Assembly (NCBI RefSeq): GCF_004014875.1
Contig: NZ_CP034929.1
Location: forward strand, 868,001 to 932,000
Length of the DNA stretch: 64,000 nt
Source: Nocardioides yefusunii
GTDB taxonomy: Bacteria > Actinomycetota > Actinomycetes > Propionibacteriales > Nocardioidaceae
Direction: 5' to 3'
A program made the position numbers and the translations under genes. Every line of letters starts with the position of its first letter. Positions within the stretch are counted from its first letter, which is position 1. The notes beneath the pieces are model-generated. The model made no database searches. It saw nothing but the letters and a program-made list of their open reading frames with translations, and was not told the origin of the DNA. Of the stretch, positions 8,524 through 21,353 are shown in pieces.

Positions 8524-9403
8524 CGCGTCCTGCCGTTCCCTCGTCGTTGACCTGGGCAGCGGTCCCGATGCCTTCGGCGAGGAACTCGCGCGCGATCAGC
8601 TCGCGCACCGCGCGACCCACCACGAACTGCTTGCCGGGCTGGGTGCGGGCCACGACGCGGACCTGGAACTGGTCCACCTCCATCGACTCCACGCCCATGA
8701 CGGTGGGGACGTCGAGCAGCAACGGACGCAGTTCCTCGTCGTCGTAGGCGGCCCTGCCGACGGCGCGCAGGACGTCGCTGACGTGGGTGACGTCGACGGT
8801 GGAGGGCACCGGCACGTCGATCACGGTGCGTGCCCAACCGCGCGACAGGTTGGTCATCTGCACGATCTGCCCGTTCGGTGTGATGACCACTTCGCCGGCG
8901 GGCGTGCGGACGGTGGTGGTGCGCAGGCTGACCTCGTCGACGGTGCCGAGGACGGGCTGGCTGACGCCGAGCACTGCGATCCGGATGAGGTCGCCGTAGC
9001 CGTACTGACGTTCGGCAAAGATGAAGAAGCCCGCGAGCAGGTCCTGCACGATCCGCTGGGCGCCGAAGCCGATCGCGACACCGGCGACGGTGGCGGCCGG
9101 GACGATCGCGGTCAGTGAGAAGCCAAGGGTCTGGATCAGGGTGATGCCTGCGAGGACGTAGACGACCACCACCAGCACCCAGGTGAGCAGCTGGATCAGG
9201 GCGTGCTGACGTTTGGCGTCCTCGGAACGGACGAGGTTCTCGGTCTCGGCGTCCTCGGGGTCGACGCGTTCGATCCACCGGGCGCCGTACCACGCGACGA
9301 AGCGGGCCAGCAGAACCGCACCGGTCACGAGCAGCACGATCTCCAGGCCCGTTCCCCGGGCCCAGTACGAGATGTCGTCGAGGGCAGTTGACACGCTTGC
9401 CAC
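8516..9403 (-). CDS. MscS-family small-conductance mechanosensitive channel (295 aa)
   Basis: Three hydrophobic segments occupy the first 135 residues. They are followed by the signature of MscS channels: the glycine/alanine-rich pore helix (AATVAGVAIGFGAQRIVQD), then the beta domain with YGYGDLIRI, the EVSLRTTTVRT stretch and IPNG-like TPNGQIVQMTN. Such channels open under membrane tension to release solutes during osmotic downshock. The longest reading frame starts at 9637, but that N-terminus overlaps the divergent GH6 gene. The GTG at 9403 has AGGAG 11 bases upstream and begins just before the first membrane helix. It is followed by the overlapping stalk-like membrane protein gene. Confidence 0.88.
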   Translation of the reverse strand: MASVSTALDDISYWARGTGLEIVLLVTGAVLLARFVAWYGARWIERVDPEDAETENLVRSEDAKRQHALIQLLTWVLVVVVYVLAGITLIQTLGFSLTAIVPAATVAGVAIGFGAQRIVQDLLAGFFIFAERQYGYGDLIRIAVLGVSQPVLGTVDEVSLRTTTVRTPAGEVVITPNGQIVQMTNLSRGWARTVIDVPVPSTVDVTHVSDVLRAVGRAAYDDEELRPLLLDVPTVMGVESMEVDQFQVRVVARTQPGKQFVVGRAVRELIAREFLAEGIGTAAQVNDEGTAGRDD

Positions 9404-9436
9404 CGTACTCGTCGCTCCTGAGCCAGAACACCGACC

Positions 9437-10462
9437 GTGACGGACGACGCGGGGCACACTTGGCCCGTGTCCCCCCACCCCGCGCTCTCTTGGATCCTCG
9501 TGACGGCGCTGGGCGTCGTCATCGGCCTGCTCGGCCCCGTGGCGCCTGCTCGTGCCGGTGTTCCCGAGGCGTCGCCGAGGATGGTCGCTGCGGCCACGAA
9601 ATCGGGCAAGGACGTCCGCCTCACGCGTCCCTTCCACGTCGATCCGTCGTCCCAGGCGGCGCGGTCAGCCGGCCGGGACCGGCGCCTGAACCGGTTGGCC
9701 GCGACCCCGCAGGCACGGTGGTTCACCGATCGCACGGCTCCGGTGAACCAGACAACGGCCCTGACCCGGTCCTACGTGCTGGCGGCGAAGCGATCCCGCC
9801 GGACGCCGGTGCTCACGCTCTACGCGATCCCGGGACGTGACTGCGGGTTGTGGTCGGCCGGTGGCTACGAGTCGACCACCTACAAGCGGTGGATCCGCGC
9901 GGTTGCGAAGGGGCTCAAGGGGACCCGCCCGATGGTGGTCCTCGAGCCCGACGCGGTTGCTTCCTTGGGGGACTGCGCCGGTCAGGGGGACCGTGCCGCA
10001 CTGCTGCGCTACGCCGCCAAGAAGCTGACCGCGGCAGGGGCCTGGGTCTACCTCGACGCGGGGCACTCCGGTTGGCACACTCCGGCCGAGGCGGCTCGGC
10101 GACTGAAACTGGCCGGTGTGAAGCACGCCCGGGGATTCGTCACCAACGTCTCCAACCACCGCGCCACCGCCAGCGAGCGTGCCTTCGGGCGTGCGGTCCG
10201 TGCACAACTGAAGAAGCGTGGGATTCCGGGGAAGCGTTTCGTCATCGACACCTCACGCAACGGTGTCGGTCCCGACGCGGCCAACACCTGGTGCAACAAC
10301 ACCTCGGCCAAGGTCGGTCCCCGTCCCCGGGTGATCAACGGCCGCAAGGGGCTCGACGCCTATCTGTGGATCAAGCGCCCCGGCGAGTCCGACGGCTGGT
10401 GCAACGGAGGTCCGGAGGCGGGCCAGTGGTGGGAGTGGGCCGCGCTCAACCTGATGCGTTGA
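9437..10462 (+). CDS. Secreted glycoside hydrolase family 6 (cellulase-like) protein (341 aa)
   Basis: A signal peptide spans about residues 15-40, ending at ARAG. The rest follows the GH6 fold: LTLYAIPGRDCG, VVLEPDAVA (the conserved Asp, about residue 171, in the position of the GH6 catalytic acid), VYLDAGHSGW, GFVTNVSN, FVIDTSRNG and DAYLWIKRPGESDG-C. These are the ordered GH6 signatures, and Cys residues for two disulfides are present. GH6 enzymes cut beta-1,4-glucans by inversion. The native substrate here is uncertain, since many actinobacteria without cellulose growth carry one such gene. The start may be the GTG at 9437 or the GTG at 9467; neither has a strong ribosome site. Confidence 0.88.
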   Translation: MTDDAGHTWPVSPHPALSWILVTALGVVIGLLGPVAPARAGVPEASPRMVAAATKSGKDVRLTRPFHVDPSSQAARSAGRDRRLNRLAATPQARWFTDRTAPVNQTTALTRSYVLAAKRSRRTPVLTLYAIPGRDCGLWSAGGYESTTYKRWIRAVAKGLKGTRPMVVLEPDAVASLGDCAGQGDRAALLRYAAKKLTAAGAWVYLDAGHSGWHTPAEAARRLKLAGVKHARGFVTNVSNHRATASERAFGRAVRAQLKKRGIPGKRFVIDTSRNGVGPDAANTWCNNTSAKVGPRPRVINGRKGLDAYLWIKRPGESDGWCNGGPEAGQWWEWAALNLMR

Positions 10463-10543
10463 CGGGATTGGGTCGAAGCAGCCGTTGTCCGATCGTCACG
10501 ATGACCCACCCCACGCGGACGACCGGGCGGTTACCCTGCGGGG

Positions 10544-11593
10544 GTGGGTGCGGTCACGACGATCGACGAGTTTCAGCGTCGACACACGGTCATCGGGTTT
10601 CCGATCGGCGTCGTCTACAAGTACTTCGACGACCAAGGCCCTTACCTGGCCGCGATCCTCACCTACTACGCGTTCGTCGCGATCTTCCCGTTGATGCTGT
10701 TGGGGACGTCGATCCTCGGGCTCGTCCTGGAGGGCAAGCCGCAGTGGCAGGAGGCGATCCTCGACTCGGCCCTCTCCCAGTTCCCGATCATCGGTGACCA
10801 GCTGGGCCGACCCGAGGGCCTGCAGGGCTCCTTCACCGGCGTGGTCGTCGGTTCACTGGTCGCGTTGTACGGAAGCCTCGGGCTGGGGCAGGCGATGCAG
10901 AACACCCAGCACGTGGCGTGGTCGGTGCCGCGCAACAGTCGGCCCAACCCGATCAAGGCACGCATCAAGACGCTCGGCCTGTTGCTCACGGCCGGGGTGA
11001 CGTTGCTGGTGGTCTCGGTGGTCTCCACCGTGGTCACCACGACCGACCTGGTCTCCCATCTCCTGCCGGGCGCGGTGAAGCACCTGCTGACTCTGCTCAC
11101 CGTCGTCATCGTCGGTGTCTTCCTGACGGCGCTGTTCCGGCTCGCGGCAACCGGGCAGCACTCGTTCCGTCGGGCGGCGCCCGGAGGCTTCGCCCTGGCC
11201 GTGATGTGGCAGCTCCTCCAACTGGGTGGAGCCGAGTACGTCCAGCACGTGCTGGTGGAGCGCAGCTCGATGACGAAGACCTTCGGCCTGGTGCTGGGGC
11301 TGGTCGGTTTCATCTTCATCGGTGCGGTGATGGCGGTACTGGCGAGCGAGATCAACGTGGTCCTGGCCCGGCGCCTGTGGCCGCGCGCCCTGCTGACGCC
11401 GTTCACCGACAACGTGCGTCTGACCGACGCGGACCGCCGTGCCTACGTCTCCTACGCCCGGATGCAGCGGCACAAGGGGTTCGAGATGGTGCACGTCCAG
11501 TGGAGCGACGACCACCACCCCGACGTCCACCACCCCGACGTCCACCACCCCCAAGTCCACCAGGTCGACGAGGGTCAGAGACAGACCCCGTAG
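10544..11593 (+). CDS. YihY/BrkB-family inner-membrane protein with histidine-rich tail (349 aa)
   Basis: Six or so hydrophobic segments and the family patterns (YLAAILTYYAFVAIFPLML near residues 36-54, ALYGSLGLGQAMQ near 106) identify the YihY/virulence factor BrkB family, often annotated as a possible transporter. Function is not settled for the family. The GTG at 10544 follows a G-rich stretch. The C-terminus ends in a three-fold repeat of HHPDV (about residues 324-338), encoded by three 15-bp DNA repeats and probably cytoplasmic. The tail could bind metal. The last 19 bases overlap the convergent gene at 11575. Confidence 0.85.
   Translation: MGAVTTIDEFQRRHTVIGFPIGVVYKYFDDQGPYLAAILTYYAFVAIFPLMLLGTSILGLVLEGKPQWQEAILDSALSQFPIIGDQLGRPEGLQGSFTGVVVGSLVALYGSLGLGQAMQNTQHVAWSVPRNSRPNPIKARIKTLGLLLTAGVTLLVVSVVSTVVTTTDLVSHLLPGAVKHLLTLLTVVIVGVFLTALFRLAATGQHSFRRAAPGGFALAVMWQLLQLGGAEYVQHVLVERSSMTKTFGLVLGLVGFIFIGAVMAVLASEINVVLARRLWPRALLTPFTDNVRLTDADRRAYVSYARMQRHKGFEMVHVQWSDDHHPDVHHPDVHHPQVHQVDEGQRQTP
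11513..11557 (+). repeat. Three 15-bp tandem repeats encoding HHPDV
   Basis: CACCACCCCGACGTC occurs at 11513-11527 and 11528-11542, and a variant CACCACCCCCAAGTC at 11543-11557. The repeats stay in frame and form the His-rich tail of the YihY-type protein. Confidence 0.9.
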
Positions 11594-12159
11594 TCGCTGC
11601 GGACGGACACCGATCCACGCGGAGCCGCACGCCAGGAGCCGGTGGCGGCAGGGGTGGCGCTGAACCAGTGCCGGTACCCGCCGACGGAGGCCAGCTTCGG
11701 ATCGCGTGCGGTGCGCATCCGCAGGGAGACGGTCCTGGCGCTGGTCCCTGCCCAGCACACCTTCGCTCTGCGGGCCTTGGCGGCGCGTGCGGGCGTGACC
11801 TTGGTGCCGGTCGCGACGCCTTGGTACTTCACCGCGACGAGGGGGAGTCCGTACACCTTCCCCTGAGGACGCGGGTGCACGACGGTGAAGGCCAGACCCT
11901 TCGTGCGGCCGGTCGGGACCCGCAGCACGGCGCGACCGCCCTTGACGTCACCGCTGTAGAACGACGGCTGTCCTTCCAGACGTGGGGTCCACGAGGCGAC
12001 GACGCGGCATCCCGAGCAGCCGGTCGACGTGATGGTGATGGTGGTGATCGAAGCCCGGGACTGGCCGACGACGGCATGCGCTGCCGGGACGACGCCGAGC
12101 GTGAGGGCGACTGCTGCCAGGGCAGCGGCGAGGACAGGACGGTGTGGGCGAGTGCGCAC
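11575..12159 (-). CDS. Small secreted protein of unknown function (194 aa)
   Basis: A clear secretion signal is present: VRTRPHRP, then an Ala/Leu core, then AAHA near residue 30. The mature part is about 160 residues, basic, beta-like, with a CSGC pair near residue 50 and two more Cys towards the end, suggesting disulfides. No enzymatic motif is recognisable. The reading frame extends upstream to 12429, but the GTG at 12159 has GGAGG seven bases upstream and begins at the signal peptide. It is the last gene before the rRNA operon and converges, with a 19-base overlap, on the YihY-type gene. Confidence 0.72.
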   Translation of the reverse strand: MRTRPHRPVLAAALAAVALTLGVVPAAHAVVGQSRASITTITITSTGCSGCRVVASWTPRLEGQPSFYSGDVKGGRAVLRVPTGRTKGLAFTVVHPRPQGKVYGLPLVAVKYQGVATGTKVTPARAAKARRAKVCWAGTSARTVSLRMRTARDPKLASVGGYRHWFSATPAATGSWRAAPRGSVSVRSDYGVCL

Positions 12160-12323
12160 GAGGAAGCCTCCAGGCACAGGGACGCACCCCGATGTGCGCC
12201 CGTGAACGGCCAGAGTAGGCCTGTGGCCGGGTGTGGGGGAGGGGCGGACGGGTTCCACGTCGGCGCAGCGAGCAGGCCTGACCTGCGGTTTTGTGGTGCG
12301 TTTGCCTGTGGATGCGCCTCGAT

Positions 12324-12354
12324 TTGGCTGGTTCCGAGGTCGTGGTGCTAAGGT
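12324..12354 (+). promoter_or_regulatory. Candidate rRNA operon promoter
   Basis: A TTGGCT (12324-12329) and a TAAGGT (12349-12354), 19 bases apart, resemble actinobacterial rRNA promoter elements. They lie about 380 bases before 16S, in a 577-base stretch that holds no protein gene. Confidence 0.35.
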
Positions 12355-12577
12355 TTCACCTGTCGCCGCAAGGGACACGGACGCAGCCCAGAAGGGTTGC
12401 TTGACCGGGTCTTGTTGCCAGGCGGCCACTTGATCAAAGAGAAACTTAGGTTTCTCCGAAATCGCCTGAGTCGCTCGGTTTGACTGAGAGATTCACACCG
12501 ACTAAGTTTAGTCGGGTTGCTCCAGAACGAAGTAGCCGCTCGAAAGAGTGGGTGCGGGATCTGGATGTGCTTGATCC

Positions 12578-12592
12578 TTGAGAACTCAACAG
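12578..12592 (+). promoter_or_regulatory. Conserved rRNA leader element (box A-like)
   Basis: TTGAGAACTCAACAG is a sequence found in the rRNA leaders of many actinobacteria just upstream of 16S and linked with antitermination. A second, classical box A (TGCTCTTTGA) lies in the 16S-23S spacer at 14368-14377. Confidence 0.55.
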
Positions 12593-12693
12593 TGTGTCAT
12601 AGTCGACGAATTAGTTTGATATGCCCCGTCGACTGGTCTTCTTCGGAAGAACAGTTAACGGATTTCTTTTGACAATAAATTCTGACAACAACA

Positions 12694-12703
12694 TTGTCGG
12701 GGT
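12694..12703 (+). other. 5' half of the 16S processing stem (partner at 14268-14277)
   Basis: TTGTCGGGGT upstream of 16S pairs perfectly with ACCCCGACAA at 14268-14277 just downstream of it. Bringing the ends of pre-16S together in this way creates an RNase III target. Confidence 0.6.
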
Positions 12704-12736
12704 TTGTTCTGTCGGGAATTGGCTTTTCTTTGAAAT

Positions 12737-17753
<5,017 letters not shown>

Positions 17754-17792
17754 CACCGTACAAATCAACTCGACCAACAAGAGTTATTGCCA

Positions 17793-17808
17793 CGCGTCCA
17801 CTGTTCAG
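17793..17808 (+). other. 3' half of the 23S processing stem
   Basis: CGCGTCCACTGTTCAG pairs with 14547-14562 upstream of 23S with one wobble pair. The two halves form the expected RNase III stem for 23S maturation. Confidence 0.65.
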
Positions 17809-17912
17809 TTCCCAGACAACAAGCGTTGTTTTTGGAATGCACGATACAAGTTGATATGCTTGTCTTCGTAACACAGACTACCCGCCCCTTTTTTTGTGGG
17901 TGTGGTTGAAGG

Positions 17913-18030
17913 GTTACGGCGGTCATAGCGAAAGGGAAACACCCGGTCCCATCCCGAACCCGGAAGTTAAGCCTTTCAGCGCCGATGGTACTGCGATCGA
18001 GAGGTCGTGGGAGAGTAGGACGCCGCCGGA
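17913..18030 (+). rRNA. rrf: 5S ribosomal RNA
   Basis: The 118-base gene has complementary ends (TTACGGCGGTCATAG and GACGCCGCCGGA) and the conserved CCCGAACCCGGAAGTTAAG loop in the middle. It follows 23S at 160 bases, completing the operon. Confidence 0.95.
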
Positions 18031-18045
18031 CAATTATTCGCCGTT

Positions 18046-18073
18046 GAGGCCCCCACCTTCGGGTGGGGGCCTC
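18046..18073 (+). terminator. rRNA operon terminator
   Basis: GAGGCCCCCACC and GGTGGGGGCCTC form a 12-bp stem with a four-base loop 15 bases after 5S. Confidence 0.85.
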
Positions 18074-18620
18074 CGGTCATTTCACGGCTCCTGGCTGGTG
18101 CGAGCTCCAGCGACGCTGGGCCCAGGAGTCACAGAGTGCTTTGTCGACAAGACGTCTGATCGTTCGTTGGATGGCTACATCTCGTGAGGGCCCACGCGAC
18201 CTTCGCGTGGAGAGCGGCCTAGGGCCTCGGAGAGCCGCGGTGGACCAGAAGTCCACTGCGTGAGCGATCGCGCCGCTCTCGGCCTGCTACGTGTCGCAGG
18301 GGGATCGTGATTCCTTCACAGTGGGCCACAGTGGGGGAGAGATGATTCCCCGAGGCGCCAGGGTGTGCGTGAGTCAGCTCGACGGCCTTGCGGTGGCAGA
18401 CGGGACTCCGCGTGTTCTCAAGGGCCGGCGAACGGTTTCTGCGTCCTCAGGAGCCCTCTCGGGGGACAACCGCTGGTGCGGAGCTCCCCGAGCACTCGTA
18501 GGCCCCTGCGAAGACCGCTGAGAAGACCCCTGAGAACTCCGTGAGCCTTGCTGAGCCCGGTCTGGGTTCAGGGAAGCCGCACCGTCAGCTCGAGATGAGG
18601 AGTGGGGGCGTCGTGAAATG
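18074..18620. other. Intergenic stretch with no recognisable gene
   Basis: About 550 bases between the rRNA terminator and the tRNA-Thr terminator. Short open frames exist, but none has a ribosome site or family resemblance. Two small hairpins are visible: CCACGCGA/TCGCGTGG near 18190-18210 and GTGGAC/GTCCAC near 18240-18256. Confidence 0.6.
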
Positions 18621-18654
18621 CGAGAAGCCCCTGACCGGAGTCAGGGGCTTCTCG
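18621..18654. terminator. Terminator downstream of tRNA-Thr
   Basis: CGAGAAGCCCCTGA (18621-18634) pairs perfectly with TCAGGGGCTTCTCG (18641-18654) over 14 bases with a 6-base loop. It lies just past the CCA end of the minus-strand tRNA. Confidence 0.85.
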
Positions 18655-18657
18655 TCG

Positions 18658-18732
18658 TGGAGCCACCTATGAGGATTGAACTCATGACCTCGTTCTTACC
18701 AAGAACGCGCTCTACCACTGAGCTAAGGCGGC
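18658..18732 (-). tRNA. tRNA-Thr (anticodon GGU)
   Basis: Read on the minus strand, the sequence folds into a full cloverleaf: acceptor GCCGCCT with AGGTGGC, D arm GCTC/GAGC, anticodon stem CGTTC/GAACG enclosing TTGGTAA (anticodon GGT), and a T arm ATGAG-TTCAATC-CTCAT. The discriminator base is T and the CCA is encoded. The gene is convergent to the rRNA operon with its own terminator. Confidence 0.95.
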
Positions 18733-18925
18733 ACTGTGTTTCGTATGTGTTTCCTTCGTTGTCCCAGTTCGTTCTGGCCGAACCGCTCCAACAAGAAGAA
18801 CATTACTAGAGACCCCCGGGGAGTACGCAAATCGGGGTGCACCTTGCGTTGTCGTGGGGTTGCGTCCGTTCCTCGCGGTTGTTCGCCTGGCCGAGGAAAC
18901 ACGTCTCTGACCTGCAGGAATGAGC

Positions 18926-18959
18926 GAAGGCCCGCCCCGAAGTTTCGGGCCGGGCCTTC
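18926..18959 (-). terminator. Terminator of the deoC-aldehyde dehydrogenase operon
   Basis: GAAGGCCCG and CGGGCCTTC form the outer stem, and CCCGA/TTCGGG extend it. It lies 34 bases past the stop of the gene at 18993-19880. Confidence 0.75.
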
Positions 18960-18992
18960 CTCAGTCGCTGCATGCAGCGGCGTGGAGTGCGA

Positions 18993-19880
18993 TCACTTGC
19001 CGATCGGGTGCCACACCGTCTTCGTCTCCAGGAACGTCGTCATACGGCTCAGGTGCGGCTCGAGGAAGAAGTCCTCCTCGACGTTGCCCGGGCGCAGGAC
19101 GCGCTTGAGGTTGGCGGCAGCAGCCTGCTCGAGGTCGAACGCGGCGTCGGCGTCGGCGGCAACACCGGTGAGGTCGATGGCGTTCACGTCCATGTGCGTG
19201 GCCAGCCACGGAGCGACCGGGCGCCAGTCACCGGTGAGGATGTTGACCACGCCACCAGGAACGTCGGAGGTGGCCAGGACCTCGGCCAGGTTGACCGCGG
19301 CGACCGGACGCTCGAACGAGCTCAGGACGACGACGGTGTTGCCCGTCGCGATCACGGGAGCGATCACCGAGACCAGGCCGAGCAGCGAGGAGGCCTGCGG
19401 GGCCACGACGGCCACCACCCCCGTCGGCTCGGGGGAGGACTGGTTGAAGAACGGGCCGGCCACCGGGTTGGCGCCGCTGAGCACCTGGGTGATCTTGTCG
19501 GTCCATCCGGCGTACCAGACCAGACGGTCGATGCTCTCGTCCACGATCGCGTTGGCGCGCTTGGCGTCGACGCCCTCAGCCTGGACAACGGACTCGACGA
19601 ACTGGGCGCGACGGTCCTCCAGGACCTCGGCGATGCGGTAGAGCACCTGGCCGCGGTTGTAGGCGGTCTTCGAGGACCAGCCGCCGAAGGCCTTGCGGGC
19701 CGCGGAGACGGCGTCACGGGCGTCCTTGCGGGACGCCAGAGCCACGTTGGCCACGAGGGCCCCCTTCGAGTCGAGAGCCGGGTAGACCTGACCGGACTCC
19801 GAGCGGGGGAACGCGCCACCGACATAGAGCTTGTAGGTCTTGCGCACCTGGGCGCGTGCAGACGTGTTCTGGGTGCTCAC
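18993..19880 (-). CDS. Shortened, apparently non-catalytic aldehyde dehydrogenase-like protein (295 aa)
   Basis: The protein resembles the N-terminal NAD-binding half of aldehyde dehydrogenases (TYKLYVGGAFPRSESGQVYP, VAPVIATGNTVVVL, PGGVVNILTG). It stops at 295 residues where full enzymes run to about 480. Compared with its upstream neighbour, the LKPAE lysine is replaced (VLSSFE), the LELGGK glutamate has no counterpart, and the catalytic cysteine domain is absent. The GTG at 19880 overlaps the stop of the full-length enzyme by 4 bases, so it is coupled to it. The gene ends cleanly before a terminator, so it looks like a stable short form and not a fresh truncation. It may form a subunit with the full-length enzyme; that is inference. 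Confidence 0.82.
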   Translation of the reverse strand: MSTQNTSARAQVRKTYKLYVGGAFPRSESGQVYPALDSKGALVANVALASRKDARDAVSAARKAFGGWSSKTAYNRGQVLYRIAEVLEDRRAQFVESVVQAEGVDAKRANAIVDESIDRLVWYAGWTDKITQVLSGANPVAGPFFNQSSPEPTGVVAVVAPQASSLLGLVSVIAPVIATGNTVVVLSSFERPVAAVNLAEVLATSDVPGGVVNILTGDWRPVAPWLATHMDVNAIDLTGVAADADAAFDLEQAAAANLKRVLRPGNVEEDFFLEPHLSRMTTFLETKTVWHPIGK

Positions 19881-21343
19881 TTGAGGTATCCCTCCAGACC
19901 CTGACGGCCGCCCTCGCGACCGTAACCGGACTCCTTGTAGCCACCGAACGGCGACGTGGCGTCGAACTTGTTGAACGAGTTGGCCCACACGACACCGGCA
20001 CGGAGCTGGTTGGCGGTCCACAGGGTGCGGGAGCCCTTCTCGCTCCACACGCCTGCGGAAAGACCGAACGGGGTGTTGTTGGCCTTCTGGACGGCCTCGG
20101 TGGGCGTACGGAAGGACAGCACCGACAGGACGGGTCCGAAGATCTCCTCGCGGGCGACGCGGTGCGTCTGGGAGACGTCGGTGAACAGCGTCGGGGCGAA
20201 GAAGAAGCCCTTCTCCGGCAGCACGCACGAGGACGGCGACCAACGGTTCGCACCCTCGTCCTCGCCAGCCTGGGCCAGTTCGGTGATCCGGGCCAGCTGC
20301 TCGGCGGAGTTGATCGCGCCGATGTCGGTGTTCTTGTCGAGCGGGTCGCCCACGCGCAGGGTCTCCATGCGGCGCTGGAGACGCTCGAGGAACTCGTCCT
20401 GGATCGACTCCTGGACCAGCAGACGCGAACCTGCGCAGCAGACGTGGCCCTGGTTGAAGAAGATGCCGTTGACGACGCCCTCGACGGCCTCGTCCATGGG
20501 GGCGTCCTCGTAGACGATGTTGGCGCCCTTGCCGCCCAGCTCCAGCGTCAGACGCTTGGAGGTGCCGGCGACCTGACGCGCGATCGTGCGACCCACGTCG
20601 GTGGAACCGGTGAACGCGACCTTGTTGACGTCCGGGTGCGCGACCAGCGCAGCACCCGTGGCGCCGGCACCGGTGACGATGTTGACGACACCGTTGGGGA
20701 GACCGGCCTCCTGGCAGACCTCGGCGAACAGCAGCGCGGTCAGCGGGGTGGTCTCGGCCGGCTTCAGGACGACGGTGTTGCCCGCAGCCAGAGCCGGGGC
20801 GACCTTCCAGGCCAGCATCATCAGCGGGAAGTTCCACGGGATGACCTGGGCGGCGACGCCGAGCGGCTTCGGGGCCGGGTTGCCGGGGACGGCGTAGGCG
20901 AGCTTGTCGGCCCAGCCTGCGTAGTAGAAGAAGTGCGCCGCGACGGTCGGGACGTCGAAGTCGCGGGTCTCCTTGATCGGCTTGCCGTTGTCCAGCGTCT
21001 CCAGGACGGCGAACTCCTTGGCACGCTCCTGGATGATCCGGGCGATGCGGAAGAGGTACTTCGCACGCTCGCGGCCCGACATCTTCGACCAGACCTTGTC
21101 GTAGGCCCGTCGGGCAGCCTTCACGGCGCGGTCGACGTCGGCCTCGGAGGCCTCGGCGACGTGCGCCAGGTGCTCCTCGGTGGCCGGGTTGATGGTCGCG
21201 AACGACTCACCGGTGCCGTCGACGAACTCGCCGTCGACGAAGAGGCCGTAGGACGGCTTGATGTCGACCACCGAGCGGGACTCGGGGGCCGGGGCGTACT
21301 CGAACAAAGAGGCGACGGGCGCGCTCTCGGGAACCTTCACCAT
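19877..21343 (-). CDS. NAD-dependent aldehyde dehydrogenase (488 aa)
   Basis: This is a full-length aldehyde dehydrogenase. It has the NAD-site PWNFPLMMLAWK near residue 169, LKPAETTP near 193, FTGSTDVG near 244, the general base Glu268 in LELGGK and the nucleophile Cys302 in NQGHVCCAGSR. It lies 10 bases downstream of deoC, whose reaction releases acetaldehyde, so oxidation of acetaldehyde from deoxyribose breakdown is a reasonable role. The ATG at 21343 is preceded by GAGGA. The stop overlaps the start of the shortened homologue. The same deoC-aldehyde dehydrogenase arrangement occurs in other actinobacteria, from general knowledge. Confidence 0.9.
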   Translation of the reverse strand: MVKVPESAPVASLFEYAPAPESRSVVDIKPSYGLFVDGEFVDGTGESFATINPATEEHLAHVAEASEADVDRAVKAARRAYDKVWSKMSGRERAKYLFRIARIIQERAKEFAVLETLDNGKPIKETRDFDVPTVAAHFFYYAGWADKLAYAVPGNPAPKPLGVAAQVIPWNFPLMMLAWKVAPALAAGNTVVLKPAETTPLTALLFAEVCQEAGLPNGVVNIVTGAGATGAALVAHPDVNKVAFTGSTDVGRTIARQVAGTSKRLTLELGGKGANIVYEDAPMDEAVEGVVNGIFFNQGHVCCAGSRLLVQESIQDEFLERLQRRMETLRVGDPLDKNTDIGAINSAEQLARITELAQAGEDEGANRWSPSSCVLPEKGFFFAPTLFTDVSQTHRVAREEIFGPVLSVLSFRTPTEAVQKANNTPFGLSAGVWSEKGSRTLWTANQLRAGVVWANSFNKFDATSPFGGYKESGYGREGGRQGLEGYLK

Positions 21344-21353
21344 GGCGTAGTCC

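Noticed and set aside
9403..9637. N-terminal extension of the MscS-type protein
   Set aside because: It would overlap the divergent GH6 gene, is Arg/Gly-rich, and a well-placed ribosome site supports the GTG at 9403.
18063..18521. Short open frames between the rRNA terminator and tRNA-Thr
   Set aside because: No ribosome sites, no recognisable product, and irregular codon use; the region is better described as intergenic.
18993..20837. A single 614-residue protein fusing the short aldehyde dehydrogenase to upstream sequence
   Set aside because: The upstream part is a shadow of the full-length aldehyde dehydrogenase in another frame; the GTG at 19880 overlapping that gene's stop is the natural start.
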